Shown here: positions 1 through 10,548 of the stretch, piece by piece
Layout: every line of letters starts with the position of its first letter
Numbering within the stretch: the stretch's first letter is position 1
Assembly: GCA_963422465.1 (NCBI GenBank)
Contig: OY730173.1
Location: 1,240,001-1,304,000 of the forward strand
Reading direction: 5' to 3'
Length of the DNA stretch: 64,000 nt
From: Lichina pygmaea
Taxonomy: Eukaryota; Ascomycota; Lichinomycetes; Lichinales; Lichinaceae
The notes under the pieces: generated by a model
Database searches by the model: none
What the model was told of the DNA's origin: nothing
The model's input: the letters and a program-made list of their open reading frames with translations, nothing else
Made by a program: the position numbers and the translations under genes

Positions 1-683
1 GCGCTGTCCCAGGTCTCCGCCAAAGATTTGGCCCCGTACAACGAGTCCGAGTCGGTCCAGGTGAGAAAGGCCTCCTCGCCGTCGAAGAGGATGACCTGGA
101 CGCCCTTCTCGTCGTCGGCCAGAGACGTGCTGTGACCGTCCGCCTGCATGGCGGCCCACTTCTTCGAAAGGGCCTTGTCGACGCTCCGGACGGCATGCAG
201 GATCATGGCGCACGGCGCCGCGCTGTCGGTGGCGCCGATGAACCCGTTCGGCGTGCGCTTGCTGTCGTAATGGGCGGCCAGGGTCAGCCTGCCGACCTCG
301 CCGACCTCGGTCCATGGCGGATCCCGGGTCGCGATGAGATTGACAAAGGGGATGTCCCTGCTGCCCGTCGCCGGCGTCTTCGAGCTCGAGTTCTGAAACT
401 CGAGGCGCCAGTCGGGCAGGGTCGACTCGAAGAACGAGACGAAATGCCGCAGCACGGCCAACGATCCAGCGCTGCCGGGTACGCGAGGCCGCAGGATCGG
501 CGCGAGCAGAGCGCCATCATGGATGTCGAAGTCGGATCCGGGGTCCGGGAGGTGCCTGAGCGTCTCGTTGGAGAGCGGCGTGTAGGCTCGACTCGTCCGG
601 GCCGAGAAGATGGCGATGACGGCGGTGATGCTGACTAGGACCCGGACGAGCCAGGGAAGGGTGGGTCGGGGCGAGCGCATCAT
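1..683 (-). CDS. Glutaminyl-peptide cyclotransferase (QC), 3' part missing at window edge
   Basis: Secreted or membrane-anchored M28-type zinc enzyme that cyclises N-terminal glutamine to pyroglutamate. About 227 residues are visible in one uninterrupted frame starting at the tandem ATGATG (683); the C-terminus lies off the left edge. Residues 1-33 form a basic start plus hydrophobic stretch (LVRVLVSITAVIAIF), consistent with a signal peptide or anchor. The family core follows: AAHYDSK (136-142), GATDSAAPCAMIL around the metal-binding Asp153, and ILFDGEEAF with the Glu pair at 203-204, then the tryptophan-containing LTWTDSDSLYG loop. The spacing of these motifs is that of fungal and animal QC rather than a generic aminopeptidase. 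The order of motifs is seen directly; the exact substrate is inferred from the family. Confidence 0.88.
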   Translation of the reverse strand, partial: MMRSPRPTLPWLVRVLVSITAVIAIFSARTSRAYTPLSNETLRHLPDPGSDFDIHDGALLAPILRPRVPGSAGSLAVLRHFVSFFESTLPDWRLEFQNSSSKTPATGSRDIPFVNLIATRDPPWTEVGEVGRLTLAAHYDSKRTPNGFIGATDSAAPCAMILHAVRSVDKALSKKWAAMQADGHSTSLADDEKGVQVILFDGEEAFLTWTDSDSLYGAKSLAETWDS

Positions 684-1799
684 GCATGATGGTCTACAGC
701 CTGACCGATACCCTAGAGCAATTCGAACCTCGTACGCCCATCACAGCCACGGCAGTAATTACTCTGTAATTCCGGTCGCATCCCGTTTGGGTCGATGTTC
801 CTGCCATATGGGAGGAAGCATCTGGTTAGGAGCGCCGCGAGCGCCTCCGTCACCGGACGAGCGCCTACGTATGACTAAGCCACGGCATACTCGCATGATG
901 TTGTCCACTGGTCACGTGAAATCTAGTCATCATGTGGATATCACGTGAGAATGACTTGATCATGTCAATGAACAACCCCAAAAGTCATACGTACGTAAAC
1001 TTACTCCGTATTTACATACATACCAAAAAATCAAAAGATGGAATCGAACAGTCAGATCATGTTCTGGGCGAGATTTGAATTCGCGATCTTGAGGTCTACG
1101 TCATTAGCACACTCTGGCGCCATAGTCAGCATGCCACTGGGCCACCAAGTCGAGCGTGCTGGCCAGCGGAGCTTAGTAAGAGATTGTACGTATGTACAAA
1201 GGTAGATACTACTTAGGTGTTTACGTACGTATGGAAGTACTCGTACCGGTAGTTACGTACTTAGGTATCGTATGGAGTACTGCCGTAGGTTGGTATACTT
1301 AAGATGAGCGGTGGCCATCTCCCGACTGGGAGGAAAGTAGTTACTGTACATACGCACTTATGTCCTGCTTTGTAGCCCTGCTCCGAACCTGCAGCCCTTC
1401 GCATTGTGAGAGGCAGTGTCTTGAACCGTCGGATCTGTCCAGTACTACCGTACGAAACGGACCAAGACATAACTGCAAACAACAGTACGAGTATTGTTTC
1501 CGCGGAGCTCTAGGTCTGATTCACGCAAAAGCTGTACCGAGCCAAGCACCACTGTAGACAAGAATCCAAAGGCGGTGGTGATATGTGAAAGATGAACGGC
1601 GGTCGAGTGCAAGGGGGAGCAGCAGATGTACGATATATGAGAGGAGCCACGAGACACTAGGGTACAGCAGGTTGGGTGGAGGAGCAAAGGAGGCGAAGGC
1701 GCTGCAGACAGGATCTGATCGAGCAGCCATGATCAAAGCCCACCAAGTCCTTGACCTGCCTTCGTATTTTTGGGACGCGCGGCTATCACTTGCTGAAGA
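684..1799. other. Intergenic region between the QC 5' end and the MSH6 3' end
   Basis: No credible gene. It contains a tRNA-like sequence (listed separately) and a GTAC/TACG-rich tract at about 988-1275 with several copies of TACGTA. The small open frames here lack codon bias and recognisable motifs. Confidence 0.6.
1062..1150 (-). tRNA. Degenerate tRNA-like sequence (possible tRNA-Ile(AAT) relic or SINE head)
   Basis: Read on the minus strand it has an A-box-like TGGCCCAGTGG, a segment GTGCTAATGACG that looks like an isoleucine AAT anticodon loop, and a B-box-like AATTCAAATC followed by TCGCCCAGAAC. The acceptor and anticodon stems pair imperfectly, the D-arm region is too long, and position 53 of the T-stem is mutated. 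I take it as a decayed tRNA or the promoter-bearing head of a tRNA-derived SINE, not as a working tRNA. Confidence 0.25.
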
Positions 1800-4700
1800 T
1801 CAAAGAGCGTCGATGGCCTTCATCAGCACTTGCAAGGCCCTCTCGTCCGCGCCGTGCGCGCCCTTGAGAGCCCAGGCCACGTCGCTCTGGAGGCCCAGCG
1901 GTATGTAACAGGCGGTCCTGGCCTTCTCTAGGCTGCTCTTCAACCGGCTCGTGTGCTCCCACTCCTTGGCTGCAATCTCGGCCCGGTCGATCACCTTGCT
2001 GGGAATGCCGCACATGGCGGCGCAGTGCATGCCGAAGGAGCCCTCGGCGACCCCGTCCTCCAGCTTGTAGAGGAAGGTGACCCGTCGGTTCTCGTCGTCG
2101 ACGTGGATCTGCATCCGCTTCGGTGCGATCTCGGGGTGTCCTTCGAACTCGGCCGCCAGGGAATGGTAGTGGGTCGCGAAGAAGCCCGTGCAGCCAATGT
2201 GCGTGGCGACGTGATGAAGAACGGCCTGCGCGACCGCGACCCTACATGAAAAGTAGTTGGCACGTAGCACGTGGCACGTCGAGACCCAAAGGACGGGGAG
2301 AGAGGGAAAGTGGACGTACCCATCATAGGAGCTCGTGCCCCGACCGAGTTCGTCGAGAATGACCAGCGAACGCGGTGTCGCCTCGGACAGGATCTTCTTC
2401 GTCTCGGAGAGCTCGACGAAGAACGTGCTCTGCGCAGCAAAGATGTTGTCGTTGGCTCCGAGCCGAGACATGATCCGGTCCACCGGGGTCATACGGGCCG
2501 ACGTGCAAGGGACGTAGCATCCGATCTGGGCCATGATCACGGCGACGCAAGTCTGGGGCGGAGGCGGGTCAGCAACCTCGGGCGGGGACGGATGTGCGAG
2601 CAGAACGTACCATCCGAAGGATCGTAGATTTGCCCGCCGCGTTGGCACCGGTCAGGAGCGTCATGTTCGCCCTTTCCCCGCCGAGCACGACGTCGTTGGG
2701 GATGAAGTCCGACACCGTCGGCAGCATACACGGATGCCGCAGCTCTTCGAACTCGAGCACGCCGCGGTCGCCGTCGACGAACTCCGGCCGGCACCGAGGC
2801 ATGCCCAGGTTCGTAGACGCCTTGGCCAGGCTGATGAGACAGTCGAGCTGTGCGACGATCTTGACGGCCGCGAGCCAGGTCGCAATGTCCTCGGCGAACC
2901 GGGAGAAGAATCTGCCCCCGACCTCCTTCACGATCTGGGCGTGCGTCTCCTGCGCTTCCTGCAATTTTCGGACGAGCGCGCGCAACTCGGGGCTGTAGTA
3001 GCGTTTGACCTTCTGCGTCGCCGACATCTGGTCCCAGTTTCTCGGGACGCTCTTGACCTTGGTGGGCACCTCCAGCTGGTAGATCTCCTTGCCGTTGTCC
3101 CGGTAGACGATCGCCGTCGACCCGAGTTCGCGACGGTACTTCTTGAGCAGGCTGTCGAGGTCGGCGAGGATCTGCTCGATCCGATCCTGACTCTCGTCGA
3201 AGTCGGTCTCGACGCCGCGCTCCGGCACGAGGAGGCCCTCCTCCTTCGCCTTGACGCGGTCGAACGCCGACTTCCAGCGATCCAGCGACGAACGCAGGTC
3301 CGGCATCGAGGCGACCAGCTGTCCGACCACGCCGTCTCCGGAGCCCACGTCCGCCAGAGAGCCCATGGTGAACTCGACCTGCTCGAAGCCTTCGAGGACC
3401 TTCAAGAAGTCTTGCGCCTTGCAGCTCCCGGCGTGGATCCTCGAGGTCATCCGCTCGAGGTCGGGGAGCCTGGTGAGCTCGGACGTGAAGCGATCGAGAA
3501 CCACGGTGTCGGCGTTGAGCGAATCGACGGCATCCAATCGCGCGTTGACCCTGTTCGGGTCCACAAGGGGATGGCATACCCACCGCCTGAACATACGCTT
3601 ACCAAAGGGTGTGATGCATCTGTTGAGGAGCGAGCACAGCGTTCCGGCGGTGCCTCCATCAACGGTGTTGGCGAGAATCTGGGAAATGTTAGGGAGGACG
3701 AGTGTCGACAAGGAAAGGGGCTTGATACGAACTTCGAGATTGATCAACGTCTGGCCATCGAGCACGAGGCTAGTGGCCTTCTGGATCGGATCGTACCAGT
3801 TGAAGTTACCCTGGGTGATCAAGTCTCGCTCGATTTTCAGCTGTCGATCCTCGTCAGTGTCGACTTCCAGCGGTCAGGGGAGCCTCGAACGAACGGACCG
3901 TTCTCAGGTAATGCAGCAGAGCCCCAAAAGCGGACATGAGAAGCTCCTTGCTTCTCGCCTCGCGAAGCACTCTGGGCCAAGCCTCGATGTCGTCACGATC
4001 CTCCGAGGTGAAGTACGCGCTGGCATCCAGGTCGCGACGTGCGACGTCAGCGGTCCAGAACTCCGGGCCGGACTTGAGATGGTTCCATATCGTGGTAGGG
4101 CCGGTGTTGTTCTTCAAGATGCGCAGGGCTTTGACCGACGTGCACGACTTTTCCAGCAGCAGCTCCTGGGGCCGGATCTGAGCGACGAACGTCTCCAGCT
4201 TGGTCATATCGGCATCGTCCTCGAACTCGGCGAGGTTGAACTCGCCCGTGGCGGTGTCGACGAAGGCAGCGCCGAACGCGGGCAGTCCGGCCACGGTTGC
4301 TTCCTTGATGGCCACGCAGTATGTGGAGAAGTCATCCTGCAGCATCGACCCGTCCACGAGAGTGCCCCCCGTCAACACCTGCGAGAGCTCGCGTCGGATG
4401 ATCTTGTCCGGACCGCCAGACTTTGCGCCAGGTTTCCCGTTACGTTCTCGCATCTCCTTGCCGAGCGCAGTCTCCGACTGGTCCACCCGAGCGACCTTGA
4501 ACCCCTTGGCCACAAACTGGCTGACCCAGTGGCCGAGCGACGATTCGGGGACACCGACCATGCGCATGTTGACCCTGTCGGTGAGCTTCAAGTCGAACAG
4601 TTGATGCCCGATGGTAGCGTCGTTCTCGTACAGCTCGTAGAACTTGCCCTTCTTGAAGAAGACGATGGTGTCCCATAGCTTCTGTTTTATCTCCCAGTAC

Positions 4701-5941
4701 TGCTTCTCGAAGGGCGAAAACTTGTCCCATGCGAGCGGGGGGATGTATACGGTCCGAGGATCGTAGTCCGCATGGCCAGGCGGATTGCGATCAAGATCGG
4801 TAATTTTGGCAAGCCAGGGGTAGCGCTGCTCGGGTTCCGAGGCGTGAGCCTTCAGCTTCGGTCTCTTGCCATCCGTCGGTGCTCTCTTCGTCATGGCGTT
4901 GACGGCTGCGGCCGATCGAGGCTGAAGCGGCTGTGGATTGTCCGGATCGTACGTCCATTGCCTGGCTGTCGACTCAGACCGCTCCTGTGGGTCGGGCTGA
5001 GCTTCCACGGCGGGCGACGTTGGAACCAGCGCTGGTAATCTCTCCCGAGAATCTGCAGTGCGCTTGCGGCTCTTCTTTGGCTGCGGCTCTTCATCGGAGT
5101 CATCAGGAACGATGAAATCTTCCATATCTACATCCATGTCAATACAGAAACCAATCACAGCAAGGAGCAGCGTTGAATCAGAAGTGGCCGCAAGGCCTTC
5201 ATCCCCCCCGGAGTTTTCGAGAGGCTCACGTTGCTAGAGACGTCGTGGGCAGACAAACAACATCAAGCCGAGGCGGCCGTGTTTGCGATACCATGATAAG
5301 AACGAGAGGGAATGCTGGACTCACCATCATCAAGCTGGCCGAGATCACCGTCGTCCACGAAGTCGTCGGAGTCATCCTCGTGAACAACCCGCTGTCGCTT
5401 CGAAGCCGTCCGTCGGTTCGCGTGAGGCGCAGGAAACACCTCTCCCTCGGCGCAGTCTTCATCATCGGATTCGGCGTAGTTGATAGCCCTTTTCCCCTAA
5501 AAGCAGGTTGTATCAGTATACTTAGAAGCCGCGCAGGCGAGAAGAAGTCGATGTGCATACCTTTCGTGTGGGGCTGCCCAGCGAGCTCGCAGCAGAAGAT
5601 GCCGTGGCTGTCGTCTGCCCTCGAAGACCATTGCTATTCACGTTCGGGGTCACCGGTGAAGGCAGCTGTTTGTCCAACGAGTCACGCCCGGAGCCGGTGG
5701 CTCGAGTCTCAGGCAGCCCGACCCCCTCTAGAGCGTCGCTGCTGGGGGCTGGTGTCAACCCCTGCTTCTTTCTCCCTCTGCTTGCTACCTTGATGCCTCC
5801 TGCCATCCCATTGGGCGCTGTCGACGGCGACGAGTCCTTCCGGTGTCCATTGGGCGATTGGCCGGGCAGTATCGTAGTCTTCTTCTGAAAGAAGCCGACG
5901 ATGGACCGCTGGCCCTGGGCCGCAGACTTGGAGGAGGACAT
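1800..5941 (-). CDS. msh6: DNA mismatch repair protein MSH6 (MutS homologue)
   Basis: Six exons on the minus strand: 5941-5561, 5496-5325, 5127-3899, 3840-2611, 2552-2320, 2241-1800; all phases close, giving about 1228 residues, the usual size. MSH6 pairs with MSH2 (MutS-alpha) to recognise mispairs and small loops in the nucleus. The N-terminus has a PCNA-interacting box, QRSIVGFF at residues 11-18, then a long acidic/basic disordered arm. The mismatch-reading Phe-X-Glu is in KFYELYE (FYE at 347-349), which separates MSH6 from MSH3-type proteins. The ATPase has Walker A TGANAAGKST (about 991-1000), Walker B LVILDE (1067-1072) and the ABC-like LGRGTSS segment. The introns are 58-197 bp; the one at 3841-3898 is supported because skipping it restores LRT-LKIERDL, a conserved join. 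An in-frame upstream ATG at 6001 is possible but would precede the PCNA box by 20 extra residues. Confidence 0.96.
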
Positions 5942-6358
5942 GATGACTCGTCCCAGACTCGATGACTTTGATATGAGCTCACGTAGACTCCGCCGCTTCA
6001 CAGAGCTAGGCGATGTCCCAGCGCGAAGTTGTTGCCCGGTAACGAACTGGGAAGGGTGACTGGGGAGGACGTGACGGAGCTCGATCTACTCGTACGGGCG
6101 CGTTCGCCCGTGCGTTAGCTTCGGCGCGTTGGTCAGTGACTTGACGCGCTAAGCGAGCGGGGAACTCCGACGTGTTGACAGGACTGGGTCTTAGTCATCT
6201 GGATCGAGGGGGACTCTTGACACATGTTTTACTCAGCTCGTGTTTCCGAAGTACCGCAGGGTATGCTGTACCTCCGTAAGAGCGTGGTAAATGGACCTCT
6301 CGCCATACCAGCACAGCTCCTAGTGGAAAGGCAGAGTAGAAGGCTAGCTCACGAGATA
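5942..6358. other. MSH6 upstream region
   Basis: Gene-free. It should contain the MSH6 promoter and 5' leader and ends at the TA duplication of the pogo-like element. The sequence acgcgct at 6144-6150 (complement AGCGCGT) is close to, but not, a full MCB (ACGCGT) cell-cycle box, so I make no claim on regulation. Confidence 0.5.
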
Positions 6359-6984
6359 CAGTCCACTCTCTCTATAACGATACTCTTTATAACGATACTC
6401 TCTCTATAACGATAGCTTCTCAACACCCCAACAGTTTCTCACCCAATTATCGTTATTTTTCTCTTATAACGATATCGTTAGCCTTTACCGGTATCGCTTA
6501 GTCACCATATATATCGTTATAGAAAGAGAAGGCTGAGACTGTAGTTTTGAGCGCTTGTTCATCAAGATGCCACCAAAGAAGAGGGTGGCGTTCATTGGGA
6601 TCGAGAAAATTGCCCTTCGTTGCCGTAAGAAGGAGAATCCACTCGCAACACAGAAGGAGTTGGCAGTCTGGTTTGAGAATGAGTTTAAAAAGCCTACTGT
6701 ATCGCACAGAATTCCGTCAGGTATGCTCCAACACCTCCGCCTTCATGAAGAGCAATCAGACAATGGCAATAAGCAGCTGATAGATCAGCTCTACCGACAC
6801 GAGCGTGTTGTTAAGGCAAGGAGGGTTAAGGGGCTTCATCAACGTACCCTGACAAGCTTTTACAAATTGTGAACAAAGTGGACGGATAATCATATTAGTC
6901 ACGTGCTTTCCCATATAACGACACTCTTGCTATAACGATACTCAACCAATGGAACGACGCTAGCGTTATAAGGAGAGTGGACTG
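6359..6984. mobile_element. Pogo/Fot-like DNA transposon derivative (626 bp, TA target duplication)
   Basis: The left end reads CAGTCCACTCTCTCTATAACG and the right end is its inverted match CAGTCCACTCTCCTTATAACG, each directly flanked by TA (6357-6358 and 6985-6986). The shared CAG terminus and the TA duplication are those of the pogo/Fot branch of Tc1/mariner. Sub-terminal copies of TATAACGATAC recur just inside both ends (6373-6412 and 6910-6943), as expected of transposase-binding repeats. Inside lies one small open frame for the N-terminal part of a transposase (listed separately). There is no room for a DDE catalytic domain, so the element is non-autonomous. Confidence 0.85.
6567..6872 (+). 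pseudogene. Truncated pogo-type transposase, N-terminal HTH only
   Basis: An open frame of 101 codons starting MPPKKR. Its first half (QKELAVWFENEFKK, then PTVSHRI) has the pattern of the CENP-B/pogo N-terminal helix-turn-helix, in which a Leu/Trp-Phe helix precedes a TVSR-like recognition helix. A basic tail follows (RVVKARRVKG) and the frame stops well before any DDE domain. It lies wholly within the inverted-repeat element at 6359-6984. It could be a remnant of an internal deletion, or it could still bind the element's ends and act as a repressor; the sequence alone cannot distinguish these. Confidence 0.6.
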
Positions 6985-7132
6985 TACTGAACCGGGCCAT
7001 GGTACCGTATCGTTTACAGGTAGACAAGGATCTGTACAAATGCACACATGCATATCTGGACGACATTGGAGAGGATGGGCATCCCTGCGTCCCAGGGACA
7101 TTTTCGTACAATGTGCGCTCGCCTTGAGCTAA

Positions 7133-9334
7133 TCATCGTGATGGGACCCTTCTGGTCGGTGGCCATCCTTGAGCTCGAGAGCTTCCTAAGCTTGGCCGGC
7201 TGCGTCGGCGGTCTTGAGAGTAGCCGCTTCCATCGTTGCTGTGCGTGCTCCCGCCCGAGGGTTCCCGTGGCGCTGCCGCCTTCAGGAGCCTCACCTGGTA
7301 TCCAGATTTCGCCAGCCTGCTCGCGCCCGAGACGCTTTCAGCGCCCCTGTTCTCTGCTTCGCCGTCAAGGCCCGTTGTATCATCCGCCCTTCCAGCCCTC
7401 TCGGCCTTCTGGGTCTTTGTTTTCTGCCACAATGGCGCGTCGAGACCTAGACGGTCGTACTCTTCGTCGCTCACAATCTTGACGATTTTCACTTTCCACT
7501 TCCCCACTCTAAGGATCAGAAGGTTTCCATCGATGACGTATTCTTTCATCTCATCGGCCGTCCACGCTTCGATCGGGGTAAAGCTCAAGGTATCCGTCAT
7601 TCCTCCGCGTCCGCTCGGCAGGCTGCCCACATAAGCGCCCCGGTGCTGCAGCAGTCGACTGGCTTCGCTTCGTGAGCTTACCAAGCCCGCGCTGTACAAG
7701 ACCCGAGCAGGTGGGCAATCGTACACGAGCGACGCTGGGAGGATGGTGTTGTGAGCAGGCATTGGTTCAGACTGGGGATGCCCAGCCGCGGCGGCAGCCT
7801 GTGACGCATCGTCGCTGGTCGGCTCTGAAACTGGCCGGGTGAATAGCGAGCGATGCTGAGTCTCGGCCTTTTGAGCTTCCTCGCGGCCGTGGACAAGGGC
7901 CACAACTTCCCGTGCCAATGCGTGTTGTGCTCTCCGCTGCGACGGATCTTTCATGTGCTCGGTCACGACCGACTCGATTTGAGACAGGGGCAAGAAAGTG
8001 AAGAGCTTCAGGTATCGCGAGACCTCGGCGTCGGGCAGGCGTAGGAAGAACTGGGGCAGGGTCAGCGACGGCCCGGACTAGAGAAAGTTTGTCGAGGATT
8101 GGAGAAAAGACCTGGTAGAAGTCAAATGCGCTCATCATCTCGGGGCTGAGCCAGACAGCATTGCCGGCGCTCTTGCCAAACTTTTCTCCCGCAGCCGTCG
8201 TGAGCAGCGGGACGGTGAAGCCGCAGGGTTCCAACAGAGGATCGCTCTTGTCTTGTCTTAGGTCCGGGTCCGGGTGATTCTTTTTGATGTACTTGAGGGC
8301 GTCGATTCCAGCCAAGATGTTGCCGTACTGATCAGCACCTCCGATCTGCATCTGAATGCGCCTCGACCGGTACAGGTGCCACCAGTCCCAGGCTTGCAGC
8401 AACGGATAGGTGAACTCGGCAAAGGACATGCCCTCTCCTTGCTCCATTCGACGTCGCACGCTATAACGCGGTTGGCAAATGGCCACATTAGCTCTCCCGG
8501 TCGGCCGAAGCCAGCTGTCGCCGGCGGATGGCTTCACTCACGTTTCCTTTCCCAGCATCGTGCCTATTCGGGCTCCGGGCCCGAGGATCTGCAGAAATTC
8601 GAGGATGGAGAGCTTGTTGAGCCACTCGTTATTGTTGACGAGAGCTCTCTTCCAGGCCCACTCCCACATGTACCCGTGCGTACGAGCGTGTAGCTCGACG
8701 TTGGCCCACAGGCGCTTCAGCTGATAATGCATGCTTGCCAGGTTCGCCTTCCGTATGTGGCTTTCTGTTTTCGGTCGGGTATGTAGTCGATCGGTTGGGT
8801 CCCCAATCTTGACCGTCGCGGCGCCGAGCTTGTTATATCACATCAGTCGTCGTCGACGTTGTCGAGGAGCCTCTGCGGAGCGGGAATCGACCATACCACG
8901 GTCGCCGTGTTGAAGCCATGAATGAACATCCAGAAGAGCGGCATCAGAGTGAGCAAGTTCCCGAGATGTATGGAGGGCGCCGTAGGGTCAACCCCAACGT
9001 AGGCTCCAATTCGCTTCGACGTCATAAGGTCGTCCAGGGAGTCGCGATTGCTGCAACGAGGGATCATCTCAGCTGCGCCAACGCCAATGCACAGAAGGAC
9101 GTCTCCTTACCCAGCTATAGCTTGAATGAAGCCGCGCTCCTCCAGGATGCTCAGCATGCTCTTCTTTTGCCCTCGTCGGATGATCTGGGCCTGCTCCTGC
9201 CATTGCTCCTCGGCCTGATACGTTTTTGCCAAGAACCCCTGCGAAATGCTTCGCCGAAGGCCAGGACGGCTGGGGTGCACGCTTTGAAGCCGGTGTAAGC
9301 ATCTCCAGCAAGCGCCATGGCGAAGGTCGCGCAT
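7133..9334 (-). CDS. msy1: Mitochondrial tyrosyl-tRNA synthetase (MSY1/CYT-18 type)
   Basis: Five exons: 9334-9111, 9050-8897, 8828-8542, 8460-8112, 8050-7133, about 643 residues. It is a class I synthetase that charges mitochondrial tRNA-Tyr. After an Arg-rich presequence comes the Rossmann fold with YVGVDPTAPSIHLG (92-105, HIGH-type signature at 103-106), the tyrosine pocket motif GGADQYGN, and KFGKS at 315-319 (KMSKS equivalent). The C-terminal part carries the S4-like RNA-binding domain (ASRLLQHRGAYV, then LLILRVGKWK). The segment before the catalytic domain (about residues 27-70, rich in Gln/Glu/Trp) resembles the extra N-terminal helix of Pezizomycotina CYT-18, which also splices group I introns. 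The last 70 or so codons are low complexity and their end is less certain. The intron at 8829-8896 ends in AAG, an unusual but allowed acceptor. Confidence 0.93.
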
Positions 9335-9897
9335 TCGGAGACCGGTTGCCTTGGGCGACGTGTGGTGGCAGATACTGGGGTATTGAGCACCAAGCAGCTG
9401 ATTTTGGCGATGCTAGTAGTCGGAGCTACCCGTGCCATGGGGGGTATTGCCCTCCCCCCCCACTGCCGTAATACGTACGGGTACGTATTACCTCGTACAT
9501 ATGTACTTCAGTACTCCGTAGCGCCCATAGCTTTCCAGGTGAGTACTGTACCAGTGCATACGTACCATACCGTACCGTACCTATGTACTCGTACTGTAAA
9601 GAAGCGCGTTCAGCGCCCAAAAAGGCTGCTAAGCAGCGCGGCTACCCGTATCGCGCCCTGGGATGAAAGATCCCATGACTGTGTTGATTCTACGTTGCGT
9701 ACAAAAAGCTTCTCGTGCAATCTCACTCTAGACTCCCTGATACCTGCCGGCTCCCCACCATCGGTTCTACCGACCTCGGTTTCGTACGGTGGCGAGATCA
9801 TATCTTCGAAGCCAAGCTGCCTCACCTTAAGGTCGAACTGACTCTTGGGAAACCACGACTAGATCCACAACCGTTTGCGCTGTTCGTACGCTAGAAG
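9335..9897. other. Divergent promoter region between the mitochondrial TyrRS gene and PYM
   Basis: No gene seen. It holds a GTAC/TACG-rich tract (about 9470-9600) and, at 9426-9443, the string CTACCCGTGCCATGGGGG, which recurs at 36163-36180. Confidence 0.55.
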
Positions 9898-10548
9898 ATG
9901 CCGCCTGGCAAGGAGCAGTCCAAAAATGCACAATCCAGTAACTCTGGAATCGTTACACTGGAGACTGGAGAACGGCATATACCGGCGTCTCGACGAGCTG
10001 ATGGCTCGAAACGACCGGAGATAAAAGTTCGACCGGGATACAAACCTCCGGAAGATGTGAAGGCATACAAGAATCGGACGGCCGAGGCCTGGAGAACTAG
10101 AGGCGCAGGTGGTGTACCCGGTGCGGCGACAATTGAAGAAGGGGAATTAGAGGCTGCCGGAAGTAAGGCGAGCAACAAAAACGCCAAGAGGAAAGAAGCC
10201 CGGAAGAAGGCCAAGGCTGCAGCGGGAGCATCGAATGGAGAAGAAACATCTACGGAGGTGAACAGACAGGGCGCCGCAGCTGGAAAGGCCGATGAACCTC
10301 TTGAGCAGGGCGATCAGCGGCACGAGTCGCCTCATTCCCAACCGCGCATGAACGAAACTGAAGCCGAGACCGATAAGCTAGTGAAGAAGCTGCAGAAGAA
10401 ACTACGGCAGGCAAAAGACCTTAAAGAGAAACAGGAGGTTGGGGCAAAACTTCAGCGGGAGCAAGTCGAGAAGGTTGCCGGCATCGAGGACTTGATTCGC
10501 CAGCTCGATGACCTGGGCTTTGATCCAGACGGAACGCGGTTCGACTGA
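9898..10548 (+). CDS. pym: Partner of Y14 and Mago (PYM), exon-junction-complex disassembly factor
   Basis: Single exon, 216 residues. PYM binds the Mago-Y14 core of the exon junction complex and the small ribosomal subunit, removing the complex during translation in the cytoplasm. The diagnostic N-terminal segment is present: SGIVTLETGERHIPASRR then KVRPGYKPPEDV (about residues 16-53), which contacts Mago-Y14. The middle is Ala/Lys-rich and disordered with a bipartite basic run (KNAKRKEARKKAK). The C-terminal third is a predicted coiled coil (VKKLQKKLRQAKDLKEKQ) ending in the short conserved tail LDDLGFDPDG. Length is as usual for fungi. It is divergently arranged with the TyrRS gene. Confidence 0.9.
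   Translation: MPPGKEQSKNAQSSNSGIVTLETGERHIPASRRADGSKRPEIKVRPGYKPPEDVKAYKNRTAEAWRTRGAGGVPGAATIEEGELEAAGSKASNKNAKRKEARKKAKAAAGASNGEETSTEVNRQGAAAGKADEPLEQGDQRHESPHSQPRMNETEAETDKLVKKLQKKLRQAKDLKEKQEVGAKLQREQVEKVAGIEDLIRQLDDLGFDPDGTRFD

Noticed and set aside
700-745. GGTTCGAATTG on the minus strand as a tRNA B-box
   Set aside because: No A-box or acceptor stem at the right distance; isolated match.
2533-3939. 468-codon plus-strand open frame opposite MSH6
   Set aside because: It is antisense to well-conserved MSH6 exon 4 and crosses two of its introns; its composition (Arg/His/Asp-rich) is that of a shadow frame in GC-rich DNA.
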